Source: CAYFWF01 sp964346815 (GTDB lineage Bacteria > Acidobacteriota > Aminicenantia > Aminicenantales > Aminicenantaceae). Taken from it: a stretch of DNA of 64,000 bases. Position 1 is the stretch's first letter. Each line of letters opens with the position of its first letter. The stretch spans positions 1-64,000 of the forward strand of contig CAYFWF010000005.1 of the NCBI GenBank assembly GCA_964346815.1, given 5' to 3'. The notes under the pieces are model-generated. The model was not told the DNA's origin, made no database searches, and was given only the letters and a program-made list of their open reading frames with translations. This document shows positions 34,986 through 43,433 of the stretch, one piece after another. The translations under genes were made by a program, and so were the position numbers.

Positions 34986-36296
34986 GTGGTCGCGATTGAT
35001 GTGGACAATGTCACCCGGATTTACCAGAAATATTCTGCCCGCCACCGCTTCAAAACCTTCAAGAGTGCGCTGTTGAAAGGGGACCTGTTCAAGGCGATGC
35101 AGCCCGAAGAGTTGGTCACGGCGCTTGACAGGATCAGCTTTCAAGTAGAGAAAGGAACGACCTTCGGCGTCATCGGCGAGAACGGATCAGGAAAGAGCAC
35201 CCTTCTAAAAGTGGTTACCGGCATCGCCAAGCCCACCTCTGGAAAGGTCAGTGTCAGAGGAAAAGTCTCGGCCTTGATCGAACTGGGGGCAGGATTCCAT
35301 CCCGAGATTTCTGGACGCGAAAATGTCTATATCAACGGGATCATGCTGGGCCTTTCCAAAAAAGAGATCGACCAGAAATTTGATGAAATCGTCCGGTTCG
35401 CCCAGCTCGAAGAATTCATCGATGCGCCTGTCAAAACCTATTCTTCGGGAATGTACATGAGGTTGGGATTCTCCATCGCTATAAATGTCAATCCCGATAT
35501 TCTTTTGGTCGATGAAGTGCTCGCTGTGGGGGATGCCTCTTTCGTCCCCAAATGTCTGGATCGGATCGACGATTTCCGCCGGCGGAAAAAAACCATCCTC
35601 TTTGTGAGCCATGATTTAACCACGGTGGAGAAAGTCTGCGACAGGGTGCTCTGGCTCAAGGAGGGAAAGATACAGATGATCGCGGATCCCAAGAGAGCGA
35701 TCGATGCCTATCTTCAGGATATTGCCGAAAAGCAGGAAGAAGATTTCGAGGTCCGCCAGAGAGAAATCGAACAAAAAGTCAAAGAGGAAGAGAAAAAAGA
35801 GGAAGAGGGCGAGGACAGGCGGGAGGACAGATGGGGAAAGAGAGAAATCGAAATCACGAATGTCAAAATGACAAGTCTTCAGGGAAGAGAAAAGCATGTT
35901 TTTTCACCTGATGAAGGGATGATGATCGAGATGGATGTGAATGCGAAGGCCCGCATCACAGATTTCGTTTTTGGAATCGGCATCTTCAATTCTCAGGGCA
36001 TTCGCTGTTACGGCACCAATACCCATTCCGAGGATTTTGAACCTCAATCCATCCAGGGCAGAGGAAAGGTCACCTGCAGGATCGAAAAACTGAACCTCAT
36101 AAACGGAACCTATTATCTGGACGTTGCTGCCCATAAGAAGGACGGTTATCCGTATGACTATCACCGCAGCATGTATACGTTCATGGTCTCGTCCAAGTAT
36201 AAAGATGTGGGCATTTCCCGGCCTGATCTGACCTGGCTTTTTTCCTCCTCCATCCGGATCAAGCCCCCCGGTTCAAGGTCAGGAAAGGATTCATAG
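34986..36296 (+). CDS. ABC transporter ATPase with Wzt C-domain
   Basis: A 436-residue partner of the Wzm-like permease. The ATPase domain (residues 1-245) has Walker A GENGSGKST, signature YSSGMYMRLGFS and Walker B DILLVDEVLAVGD. A very acidic/basic linker (about 250-285, KVKEEEKKEEEGEDRREDR) joins it to a Wzt_C-type beta-sandwich (about 285-420, with GTYYLDVAAHKKDG). Such domains read the modified non-reducing end of the O-antigen before export, which fits a locus with methyl, formyl and acetyl transferases. It starts with GTG immediately after the permease stop. Confidence 0.9.
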   Translation: MVAIDVDNVTRIYQKYSARHRFKTFKSALLKGDLFKAMQPEELVTALDRISFQVEKGTTFGVIGENGSGKSTLLKVVTGIAKPTSGKVSVRGKVSALIELGAGFHPEISGRENVYINGIMLGLSKKEIDQKFDEIVRFAQLEEFIDAPVKTYSSGMYMRLGFSIAINVNPDILLVDEVLAVGDASFVPKCLDRIDDFRRRKKTILFVSHDLTTVEKVCDRVLWLKEGKIQMIADPKRAIDAYLQDIAEKQEEDFEVRQREIEQKVKEEEKKEEEGEDRREDRWGKREIEITNVKMTSLQGREKHVFSPDEGMMIEMDVNAKARITDFVFGIGIFNSQGIRCYGTNTHSEDFEPQSIQGRGKVTCRIEKLNLINGTYYLDVAAHKKDGYPYDYHRSMYTFMVSSKYKDVGISRPDLTWLFSSSIRIKPPGSRSGKDS

Positions 36297-36306
36297 ATAT
36301 GACCGG

Positions 36307-36334
36307 TTGCAATTCGAGAAAACCCGGGTATAAT
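36307..36334 (+). promoter_or_regulatory. Promoter of the DUF2061-rfaE2 unit
   Basis: TTGCAA (36307-36312), 16 bases, perfect TATAAT (36329-36334), followed by the AGGAG ribosome site of the DUF2061 gene. It allows these two genes to be expressed apart from the long run upstream. Confidence 0.55.
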
Positions 36335-36353
36335 ATCCGCCAGGAGAAAACCA

Positions 36354-36671
36354 GTGAAACGATTTAAAGAACCCCTTGAGTCTCATACAAGGACCGTGTT
36401 GAAGGCCATAAGCTGGAGGGTCATAGCGACATTAACCAGCATGACCATCGTTTATGTGCTGACTAAGAGGCCTTTGCTGACCTTGGAGTTTGGCGTCATC
36501 GAAGTCCTGGCGAAAATAACCTTTTATTATCTTCATGACAGGGCCTGGCATAAAGTCCCCTGGGGAACGAAAAGACATCCTCTCTCTGCCCTTCCCATCA
36601 ACCGCGAGATTAGCGCTGTGGACATGGAGAAAATAAAGAACTACCTCAAGGATCTAGGTTATATGGATTGA
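36354..36671 (+). CDS. DUF2061 membrane protein
   Basis: A 105-residue small membrane protein. The DUF2061 core is ESHTRTVLKAISWRVIATL (one helix into SMTIVYVLT) and then a second hydrophobic stretch ending KITFYYLHDRAWHKVPWGT. The function of the family is unknown; members often occur beside sulfate-assimilation or nucleotide-sugar genes. It starts with GTG, with AGGAG upstream. The rfaE2 gene follows by nine bases. Confidence 0.85.
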   Translation: MKRFKEPLESHTRTVLKAISWRVIATLTSMTIVYVLTKRPLLTLEFGVIEVLAKITFYYLHDRAWHKVPWGTKRHPLSALPINREISAVDMEKIKNYLKDLGYMD

Positions 36672-36680
36672 TAACAAGCC

Positions 36681-37166
36681 TTGAAAGAAAAAATCCAGAC
36701 TGTTGAAAATCTCGGGAGGACGAGACAATCGCTAAAAAAACGGGGCCGGAAGGTTGTATTCACCAACGGGTGCTTCGATCTTCTTCACAGCGGGCATGTG
36801 CATTTATTCAGGGAGGCGAAGAGGCTGGGAGATGTTCTTATCGTCGGTGTGAATGATGATGCCTCGGTGAGAAGAATAAAAGGGCCGAGAAGACCGGTCT
36901 TTACGCTGAAAGAGCGGCTGGAGATCCTTGAGGCCATTCAGTTCATCGATTATCTGGTTTCCTTTTCTCAAGAAACTCCGAAGGAGATCATCTCTTTTCT
37001 TCTCCCTGATGTTCTTGCCAAGGGAGGAGATTGGAGGTTGGAAGAGGTCGTGGGCCGGGAAGAAGTCGCGGCCTCAGGAGGGAAGGTCGTCCTTATACCC
37101 CTCCTCAAAGGGCAGTCCTCCTCTCAAATTCTTTTCAGAATTCTCGCATCCTTTAAAAAGAAATAA
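36681..37166 (+). CDS. rfaE2: D-glycero-beta-D-manno-heptose 1-phosphate adenylyltransferase
   Basis: A 161-residue nucleotidyltransferase that adenylates heptose-1-phosphate to ADP-heptose for LPS core or S-layer glycans. FTNGCFDLLHSGHVHLFREA carries the HxGH catalytic motif, and GVNDDASVRRIKGPRRPV is the family's second block, ending in the common QSSSQIL. It is the stand-alone C-terminal half of HldE, so the kinase partner must be elsewhere. It starts with TTG and no obvious ribosome site. A hairpin follows directly. Confidence 0.9.
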   Translation: MKEKIQTVENLGRTRQSLKKRGRKVVFTNGCFDLLHSGHVHLFREAKRLGDVLIVGVNDDASVRRIKGPRRPVFTLKERLEILEAIQFIDYLVSFSQETPKEIISFLLPDVLAKGGDWRLEEVVGREEVAASGGKVVLIPLLKGQSSSQILFRILASFKKK

Positions 37167-37203
37167 AAAAGCTCTCCTTTTCTCTGATGATAAGGGAGAG
37201 CTT
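37167..37203 (-). terminator. Strong terminator, best read on the minus strand
   Basis: AAGCTCTCC, a 17-base loop and GGAGAGCTT form a nine-pair stem. On the minus strand it ends in TTTTTTATTTC, a strong rho-independent signal for the mini-gene at 37241-37309. On the plus strand it comes right after rfaE2 but has only GGGTCTC behind it, so it may act weakly there. Confidence 0.65.
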
Positions 37204-37240
37204 GGGTCTCTTGCGTATTGGAGTGATAAGCAGTTTTACA

Positions 37241-37309
37241 TCATGCTCGGGATGCGCACGTGCAGCCTTCTGAGCAGTGAGCTACTCTGGGAACCCGAAA
37301 TTTTTTCAT
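37241..37309 (-). CDS. Putative 22-residue Cys-rich peptide
   Basis: A very short gene. AGGAG sits six bases before an ATG, followed by 22 codons: a basic start (MKKFRVPRVAH) and a cysteine cluster CSEGCTC, then ASRA and a TGA stop. A near-consensus promoter lies 30 bases upstream and a strong terminator begins about 40 bases downstream, so a transcript of roughly 175 nt is predicted. I do not recognise the peptide. It may be a metal-binding or modified peptide, or the RNA itself may be the product. The signals on both sides are stronger evidence than the coding sequence. Confidence 0.4.
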   Translation of the reverse strand: MKKFRVPRVAHCSEGCTCASRA

Positions 37310-37345
37310 TTAAGTCTCCTGGCGAAAATTTGGTATACAATACTT

Positions 37346-37374
37346 AATATATAAGATTTGTAGAGTTATGTCAA
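37346..37374 (-). promoter_or_regulatory. Near-consensus promoter of the mini-gene
   Basis: Perfect TTGACA (37374-37369), exactly 17 bases, TATATT (37351-37346) on the minus strand. Transcription would start near 37339. It cannot serve a large gene, since the next gene in that direction lies on the plus strand. Confidence 0.65.
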
Positions 37375-37545
37375 GTCAAAGCGCGGCTCTCGGATACTTT
37401 TTAGTGATAGACCTTTCAGCGATCCCTTAAAAGGAATCCCTTTTTCAATGACGTGAACCTTTCCGGGCTGATATCCGTTTCTTAGAGTGTGGCGTACGGA
37501 TGGACAGAGAGGTTTGGAAATTCGTTGTTAAGGAGGCTGGATATC

Positions 37546-39687
37546 ATGCGAAAGAAACTTGTCATATGTTTGTTCCTCTTTCTGACCGTCGGTTTGTACC
37601 CTCTGATGGCCCGATCGAGTACAGAGGAATCTGTGAATATACCGAGATTGACAGATCCTCCCCAGATCGACGGAATCCTGGATAATCCTCTGTGGGAGAA
37701 TCAGGCTCTGAAGATCGACGACTTTCTTCAGTTCACGCCTAAAGAAAAGGGTGTCCCTACTCAGCAGACAGTGGCCTATTTGGGTTTTGACCAAAAAAAT
37801 ATCTACGTAGCCTTCCGATGTTCTGATTCCGAACCGGAAAAAATCAGGGCATCGATCACAAATCGCGACAACATCATAGATGACGACTGGGTGGCGGTTT
37901 TTATAGATACGTTCAACGAAAAACGCCGGGCCTTTACCTTTATCATCAATCCGTTGGGTGTTCAGCTCGATTGCATCCGCATGGAGGAGGGGGGAAATGA
38001 TTTCATGGATGAGAGCTGGGATACCGTTTTCGACTCAGATGGCCATATCGACGAATTAGGCTATACGGTCGAAATGGCCATTCCATTCAAGAGCATCCGG
38101 TTTCCGGACGAGGAGATCAAAGTCTGGAACCTTTTTTTAGGACGAAATATCGCCCGCACTGGAGAGATCATCACCTGGCCGGGTTTATCCAGGGAGGTCC
38201 CAGGTTTGATCAGCCAAGGTCAGAACGTGGTTATCAGGGGAGATGTAGAGAAAGGCAAGAATTTCGAGCTGATGCCCATCTTTACTTCCCTCAAAACCAA
38301 AAACGCACAAATCGATCCTCAACCGGGATTGAATTTCAAATGGGGAATAAGTTCTGACCTGACAATGGATCTAACCCTTAATCCCGACTTCAGCCATATC
38401 GAAGCCGACGCTCCAAAAATCGACATTAACCAGAGGTTTGCCCTTTATTACGACGAGAAACGCCCCTTTTTCCTGGAAGGGATGGAAATTTTCCAATTTC
38501 CTGATGATGGACTGGACATCGTCTATACCAGAAGGATTATAGATCCCGCTGGAGGAGCCAAACTCTCCGGCAAAGTGGGCCGTTTTACTTACGGCCTGCT
38601 GTCTGCCTATGATGTCAATCCCACTGAAAATCTCTGGGGTGTGAGCGAGGGTGAAGGACTCCAGCAAGACAGCGCATTATTCAACATCTTCCGCATCAAA
38701 ACCGATGTCTTCAAGCAAAGCTATATCGGCCTCTGTTTGACTGACAAAAAGATAGACGGTTCTTACAACAGGGTCATAGGCGTGGACGGTCAGCTCAATT
38801 TCAACAACAGATACTTCATCACCTTCCAGGCTGCGGGTTCAAAGACCAAGTTCTCAGATAAGGAAACAGAGATCGTCCCTGCTTTATATGCTGAATTCAT
38901 GTACTATTCCAAATATGTGGGGGCAGGAATGTGGTGGAAATCCATTCATCCAGATTTTGAAGCCTCCTCTGGATTCGTCAACAGGGTAGACTACAAGAAT
39001 TACGGCGTTTTTTCCTTCTTCAATGCCTATCCTCAGAAGCAATACCTCAACCAGCTCAGGCTGAGTCTCAGCGCGGGAATCAGAGATTCCTATTTCGAGG
39101 GCATTGTTCAGGATAAGTGGATCAGAACAAACTTTCAATTCCGGTTCACCGAATTTAACCAGATCTTTATCACTTATATGAATGAGATGGAGAGGTATGA
39201 AGGCATCGATTTTCAGAAAAATTGGCTGAGTATCGAGGGACAAAACAACCTCATCAGTTGGATGCCGTTCGGATTCTATTTCCAAACGGGCAACAGCATT
39301 TTTTATGATCCTGATGATCCTTTTAAAGGATGGAGCAATACCTATGGAGTCTATGTTCAGTTCAAGCCGAATAAACGATTGAGAGTTGGGCTGGAATTCA
39401 CTAAACAGACCTTTTGGGAGAAATGGGGCGGCGAACAGGTTTTTGATTTCAACGTGATCAGGCAGCGGACAACCTATCAGTTATCCAGAGCCCTTTCTTT
39501 GAGGACCATAGTGGATTATAACCATTTTGACAAGGAGATATACGGCAGCTTCCTTGTCAGCTACATCTTGAAACCAGGGACCGTATTCTTCCTGGGCATT
39601 GATAACGATTTCTCGAACCAGGATTCGGGGTATACTCAAACCGGCTACAGTGTGTTCCTGAAATTTTCATATTGGTGGAGAATGTAA
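37546..39687 (+). CDS. CBM9-like / DUF5916 outer-membrane protein
   Basis: A 713-residue secreted protein. A signal peptide (LVICLFLFLTVGLYPLMA) leads to a CBM9-like sandwich (about residues 30-215, with PPQIDGILDNPLWENQAL and FIDTFNEKRRAFTFIINPLG). A DUF5916 region of about 480 residues follows, predicted to be a large outer-membrane beta-barrel, with many alternating strands and the aromatic end KFSYWWRM. The family is abundant in Acidobacteria-like and Bacteroidetes-like genomes; its substrate is unknown. AAGGAGG nine bases before ATG 37546 sets the start. It is probably monocistronic. Confidence 0.82.
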   Translation: MRKKLVICLFLFLTVGLYPLMARSSTEESVNIPRLTDPPQIDGILDNPLWENQALKIDDFLQFTPKEKGVPTQQTVAYLGFDQKNIYVAFRCSDSEPEKIRASITNRDNIIDDDWVAVFIDTFNEKRRAFTFIINPLGVQLDCIRMEEGGNDFMDESWDTVFDSDGHIDELGYTVEMAIPFKSIRFPDEEIKVWNLFLGRNIARTGEIITWPGLSREVPGLISQGQNVVIRGDVEKGKNFELMPIFTSLKTKNAQIDPQPGLNFKWGISSDLTMDLTLNPDFSHIEADAPKIDINQRFALYYDEKRPFFLEGMEIFQFPDDGLDIVYTRRIIDPAGGAKLSGKVGRFTYGLLSAYDVNPTENLWGVSEGEGLQQDSALFNIFRIKTDVFKQSYIGLCLTDKKIDGSYNRVIGVDGQLNFNNRYFITFQAAGSKTKFSDKETEIVPALYAEFMYYSKYVGAGMWWKSIHPDFEASSGFVNRVDYKNYGVFSFFNAYPQKQYLNQLRLSLSAGIRDSYFEGIVQDKWIRTNFQFRFTEFNQIFITYMNEMERYEGIDFQKNWLSIEGQNNLISWMPFGFYFQTGNSIFYDPDDPFKGWSNTYGVYVQFKPNKRLRVGLEFTKQTFWEKWGGEQVFDFNVIRQRTTYQLSRALSLRTIVDYNHFDKEIYGSFLVSYILKPGTVFFLGIDNDFSNQDSGYTQTGYSVFLKFSYWWRM

Positions 39688-39706
39688 GAGGGCCAAAAAT
39701 GAAGTG

Positions 39707-39952
39707 TCAGAGGTAGTCTATTTCAAACAGACCTGATTCCTGAAGAGCGATCCTGACTTCTTGCCCTCCCATTTCACAGATGAACACTTCGATGGTTTTC
39801 CCCGTTTTTTGATCGTGGATCCTTTTCCTTTCCAGAATTTTTTCGATGATGAATTCCTTGTTTCCGAAAACGACTGATCTTGGGATCTCCCTTCCCTTAT
39901 AGCCTTCATAAAACCGCAGTTCGAATGGAGCATCTTTTCTTGTTTTCTTCAT
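39707..39952 (-). CDS. Small conserved-looking protein, unknown
   Basis: An 81-residue soluble protein I cannot assign. It is short and charged, with a beta-rich middle (IPRSVVFGNKEFIIEKILER) and a tail EVRIALQESGLFEIDYL. An extended -10 box (TGTATAAT, 39986-39979) lies about 27 bases before the ATG, supporting expression, although no clear ribosome site is visible. It is divergent from mfd and convergent with the DUF5916 gene. Codon use looks coding, and there is no competing frame. Confidence 0.55.
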   Translation of the reverse strand: MKKTRKDAPFELRFYEGYKGREIPRSVVFGNKEFIIEKILERKRIHDQKTGKTIEVFICEMGGQEVRIALQESGLFEIDYL

Positions 39953-39978
39953 ATGACTAGAAATATTGACTTTCTTTT

Positions 39979-39986
39979 ATTATACA
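39979..39986 (-). promoter_or_regulatory. Extended -10 box of the small unknown gene
   Basis: TGTATAAT on the minus strand with no good -35, so it would rely on the extended -10. A similar TGTATAAT for mfd lies about 100 bases away on the other strand. Confidence 0.35.
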
Positions 39987-40061
39987 CGACCCGTCGGCCA
40001 AAAGAGAAGGAGAGAAAGCGAGCATTTGCTCAATCGTGATGACCTATGGATAGGACAAGTC

Positions 40062-40091
40062 ACGACAACAGGCTGTTACATTCTGTATAAT
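40062..40091 (+). promoter_or_regulatory. Candidate promoter of mfd
   Basis: ACGACA (40062-40067), 18 bases, perfect TATAAT (40086-40091). The first mfd ATG (40101) is nine bases past the -10 box, so the transcript should start almost at the start codon. Confidence 0.45.
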
Positions 40092-40100
40092 AATAATCTC

Positions 40101-43100
40101 ATGAGTATGGATTTTCTCAAACACACAGAAGAATTCAAAAGACTTCTCGATGCCTTGAGAGATGGGAAAAAAGGTCTGCGTGTATCTGGCCTCATCCCTG
40201 CGGCCCAACCCTATTTTGTTTCCATCTTGGCACAGGAATTGGAGAAGCCTATAATTTTGATCCGTCCCGCCTCTTCTTCGCTTTCCCGTTTGAAAGAAGA
40301 CTGCCGATTCTTTCTTTCCCAACTGGGAAGCCACAAGAGATCAGTTCTTCTTCCTCCTCTTTTCGAATCTCCCTATCAGGAGATCTCTCCATCCCTGGAA
40401 ACCGTTTCTTCGCGGATGCGTTTCTTTTATGAACTTCTCAAGGGACCTCCCTCTCTTCTTCTCACCAACCTCCTCGGTCTCCTGCTGCCTCTCCCTAGTC
40501 CCGGAAACCTGCCCCGGTTTTTCATCGAATTGGAGCCTGGCACTCGCATGGGCCGCGATAAGCTTGTGCAAAAATTGGCTGAGTTCGGATATACCAGGGA
40601 GGACCTGGTGAATTCTCATGGAGAGTTCGCCTACCGGGGCGGGATCGTAGATGTCTTTTCTCCTTGGGAGATGGATCCCTTCAGGCTCGAATTCAGTGGA
40701 GATGAGGTCGTTTCTCTGCGCGAATTCCAATCCTCGGATCAACGGTCCATCAGAAAAATCGATCGCCTGCTCATCCCTTCGTTGAAAGAATTTCCCGGAG
40801 ATTTTTTGTCTTTTTCCCAAGGTCTTCTCCCGTCTGATCGATTTGTCTCATTTGACCAATATTACAGGGACGCCTTAATCATCGTCGAGGATTTTGAAGA
40901 AACAATCCAAGAGTGGAAACAGATAGAGGATGAATGGAAAGAACAATTCAACGAGGTTCGCGAGGAGAAGAAGGGTGTTCTTCCTCCCGATGAGGTCTAC
41001 CCATCCAGATTAGTGAAAAAGATCCAGAGGGAAGCATTACGTCTCTTGGAGCTCGGTACGGAAAGAAATCACGGATATCACTTTTCTTTCCAATCCGTTC
41101 CCCGCTTTGCCAATAAGATTCCCTTTTTTCTGGATTATGTCAAAAAAATTCAAGATGAGAGAGAGCGGTGCTTCATTTATATCAGGAACGAAGGAATGTG
41201 CCAAAAATTGTCAGCTCTTCTCAAACAACATCAAATTCGACATGTCAAGTCTTCCAGTCCATTTATGGTACCTGAGGACGGTTCTCTGGTGCTGCTTCTC
41301 GGCGATTTAGGCTGTGGCTTTCGTTTTCCCTTGGAGAGAATCACATATTTTTCCGAAAAAGAGGTCTTCACTGAAGAGAGGGTTTTGATCAGCAGAGCCA
41401 GGGTTCGGCCTTTTGTATCTGACTTCAGAGATTTAAAAAGCGGCGATTATATCGTGCACACAGACTATGGGATCGGTGTGTTCAACGGCCTGGAAAAAAT
41501 GAAGATCAATGGGAAAGCGCAGGAGTTCATTGAGATCCGCTACCAAGATGAAGATAAGCTGTTCGTTCCGACAGAAGACTTGAATCTTATCCAGAAATAC
41601 ACCCATGTGGGGAATCAAGCGCCTTCATTGAATAAATTGGGCACCGCAGCTTGGAAGAGAACAAAAGACCGCACCACGAAGGCTATAGAAAGTTTTGCCA
41701 GGGAACTTCTTCAACTCTATGCTCGGAGGGAGGCGGTTCGTGGACACTCCTTTATGCCTGGCGGAACCTGGGAGACAGATTTCGAGCAGACCTTCGAATA
41801 TGAAGAAACCGAGGATCAACTTCAGGCCATCAAAGATGTCTATAGAGACATGGAGTCAGAATCCCCGATGGACCGCCTCCTTTGCGGAGATGTGGGGTAC
41901 GGAAAAACGGAAGTTGCCATAAGGGCCTCCTTTAAAGCAGTAATGGACGGAAAACAGGTAGCTGTTCTCTGTCCCACAACCGTTCTTGCCGCACAACATA
42001 TGAACACCTTTCAAAACCGAATGCTGCTCTTCCCTGTCAGGGTGGAAAGCCTGACAAGATTCCATTCCCGGGCGAAACAAAAACGAATTACAGATGATAT
42101 AAAAAAGGGGCTGGTCGACATCGTAATAGGCACGCATAGGCTTTTATCGAAAGATGTCTCATTCAAAGATTTGGGGCTTTTGATTATAGACGAGGAACAA
42201 AGATTCGGAGTGGCGCATAAGGAAAAAATCAAAAAAATGAAAACCAGTATCGATGTCTTCACTATGACAGCCACGCCTATCCCCAGGACGTTGAACCTGG
42301 CACTTTCCGGACTCAGAGATATCAGCATCATAGAGACGCCCCCCAAGGACAGGCTGGCTATCCATACGGTGGTCACTCCTTTCAGCCAGAAGCTCATCGC
42401 CTCTGCCATAAAAAAAGAGCTGGCCCGGGGGGGGCAGGTCTATTTCGTCCATAACCGTATCGAAGATATCGATGCCGTAGCACAGATGATCAAGCAATGG
42501 GTGAAAGAGGCCAAGATTGCTGTCATTCATGGGAGAATGCCAGGAATCACGCTGGAGCGAAGGATGATTGATTTTATCGACCGAAAATACAATGTATTGG
42601 TTACCACCACCATTATCGAAAACGGCATCGATATCCCGCTTGTCAATACTTTGATCGTGAATCGTGCAGACCGTTTCGGTCTCGCGCAGCTCTATCAGTT
42701 GCGCGGAAGGGTTGGGCGGTCCTCTCGCCAGGCAGTGGCATATTTACTTGTTCCTCCCTTTGCCGAACTCACTCCTTTATCCAAGGAACGATTGAAGGCA
42801 CTACAGGAATTTTCAGAGTTGGGATCTGGATTCCGTCTGGCTGCCAAAGATTTGGAAATCAGAGGAGCCGGGAATTTCCTGGGTTCGCGGCAGCACGGAT
42901 ATATGGAAGCAGTGGGCTTTGATTATTATATGCACCTTTTGGGACAGACAGTCAAGAGACTCAAAGGGGAATCCGAGGAGGAGGTAAAGAGCGAGATCAA
43001 TTTGAGGGTGAATATCCGCATTCCCGATGACTATCTTCCTCAGCCAAACTTGAGGCTGAACCTTTACAAACGCGTCTCATCTGTCGAAAAACTGGAGGAT

Positions 43101-43418
43101 ATCGATAAGATCCAGAGAGAGGTTGAGGACAGATACGGACCTTTTCCTCCAAGCGTTAAAAATCTTCTCTGCTATGGCGTTATAAAGTTCTTCGCACAGA
43201 GGATCAAGATCAAGTCCATTGATCGCTTCGGGAAGAAGATCGTGTTCAAATTTTTCCCGGCTTCAACAGCCAATCTCAAACGTATGCCCGCAGTTCTAGA
43301 GAAATTTTCTGGCTTCATCACCCCTCAGGGTGTGATGTACATAAATCTTTCCTCCGGAGATGAGTCAGAAATTATGCGTGAAACGATATTCGTCTTGAAG
43401 CAGTTATCGGGTATGTAA
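40101..43418 (+). CDS. mfd: Transcription-repair coupling factor
   Basis: A 1105-residue DNA translocase that removes RNA polymerase stalled at lesions and recruits UvrA. UvrB-like N-terminal modules occupy about residues 1-330. The RNA-polymerase-interaction domain is near 440-510 (GDYIVHTDYGIGVFNGLEKM). Helicase motor: Walker A LLCGDVGYGKTEVAIR near 596, DEEQRFG near 695, TATPIPRTLNLAL, and ENGIDIPLVNTLIVNRAD. The C-terminal TRCF domain ends it. I take the ATG at 40101 (40107 is also possible); both lie just after a TATAAT and no ribosome site is present. It is followed by two peptidyl-prolyl isomerases with a 15-base gap. Confidence 0.95.
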   Translation: MSMDFLKHTEEFKRLLDALRDGKKGLRVSGLIPAAQPYFVSILAQELEKPIILIRPASSSLSRLKEDCRFFLSQLGSHKRSVLLPPLFESPYQEISPSLETVSSRMRFFYELLKGPPSLLLTNLLGLLLPLPSPGNLPRFFIELEPGTRMGRDKLVQKLAEFGYTREDLVNSHGEFAYRGGIVDVFSPWEMDPFRLEFSGDEVVSLREFQSSDQRSIRKIDRLLIPSLKEFPGDFLSFSQGLLPSDRFVSFDQYYRDALIIVEDFEETIQEWKQIEDEWKEQFNEVREEKKGVLPPDEVYPSRLVKKIQREALRLLELGTERNHGYHFSFQSVPRFANKIPFFLDYVKKIQDERERCFIYIRNEGMCQKLSALLKQHQIRHVKSSSPFMVPEDGSLVLLLGDLGCGFRFPLERITYFSEKEVFTEERVLISRARVRPFVSDFRDLKSGDYIVHTDYGIGVFNGLEKMKINGKAQEFIEIRYQDEDKLFVPTEDLNLIQKYTHVGNQAPSLNKLGTAAWKRTKDRTTKAIESFARELLQLYARREAVRGHSFMPGGTWETDFEQTFEYEETEDQLQAIKDVYRDMESESPMDRLLCGDVGYGKTEVAIRASFKAVMDGKQVAVLCPTTVLAAQHMNTFQNRMLLFPVRVESLTRFHSRAKQKRITDDIKKGLVDIVIGTHRLLSKDVSFKDLGLLIIDEEQRFGVAHKEKIKKMKTSIDVFTMTATPIPRTLNLALSGLRDISIIETPPKDRLAIHTVVTPFSQKLIASAIKKELARGGQVYFVHNRIEDIDAVAQMIKQWVKEAKIAVIHGRMPGITLERRMIDFIDRKYNVLVTTTIIENGIDIPLVNTLIVNRADRFGLAQLYQLRGRVGRSSRQAVAYLLVPPFAELTPLSKERLKALQEFSELGSGFRLAAKDLEIRGAGNFLGSRQHGYMEAVGFDYYMHLLGQTVKRLKGESEEEVKSEINLRVNIRIPDDYLPQPNLRLNLYKRVSSVEKLEDIDKIQREVEDRYGPFPPSVKNLLCYGVIKFFAQRIKIKSIDRFGKKIVFKFFPASTANLKRMPAVLEKFSGFITPQGVMYINLSSGDESEIMRETIFVLKQLSGM

Positions 43419-43433
43419 TATAATTCAGGTGAA

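Larger units (their letters stand above)
37204..37545. other. Intergenic region holding a minus-strand mini-gene
   Basis: Between rfaE2 and the DUF5916 gene the only organised content is the minus-strand unit: promoter 37346-37374, ribosome site 37316-37320, 22 codons at 37241-37309, terminator 37167-37203. From 37381 to 37545 I see nothing beyond the AAGGAGG of the next gene. Confidence 0.55.

Noticed and set aside
37204..37243. Selenocysteine reading of the TGA ending the 22-codon mini-gene
   Set aside because: The continued frame runs straight into the terminator stem and shows no SECIS-like hairpin directly after the TGA.
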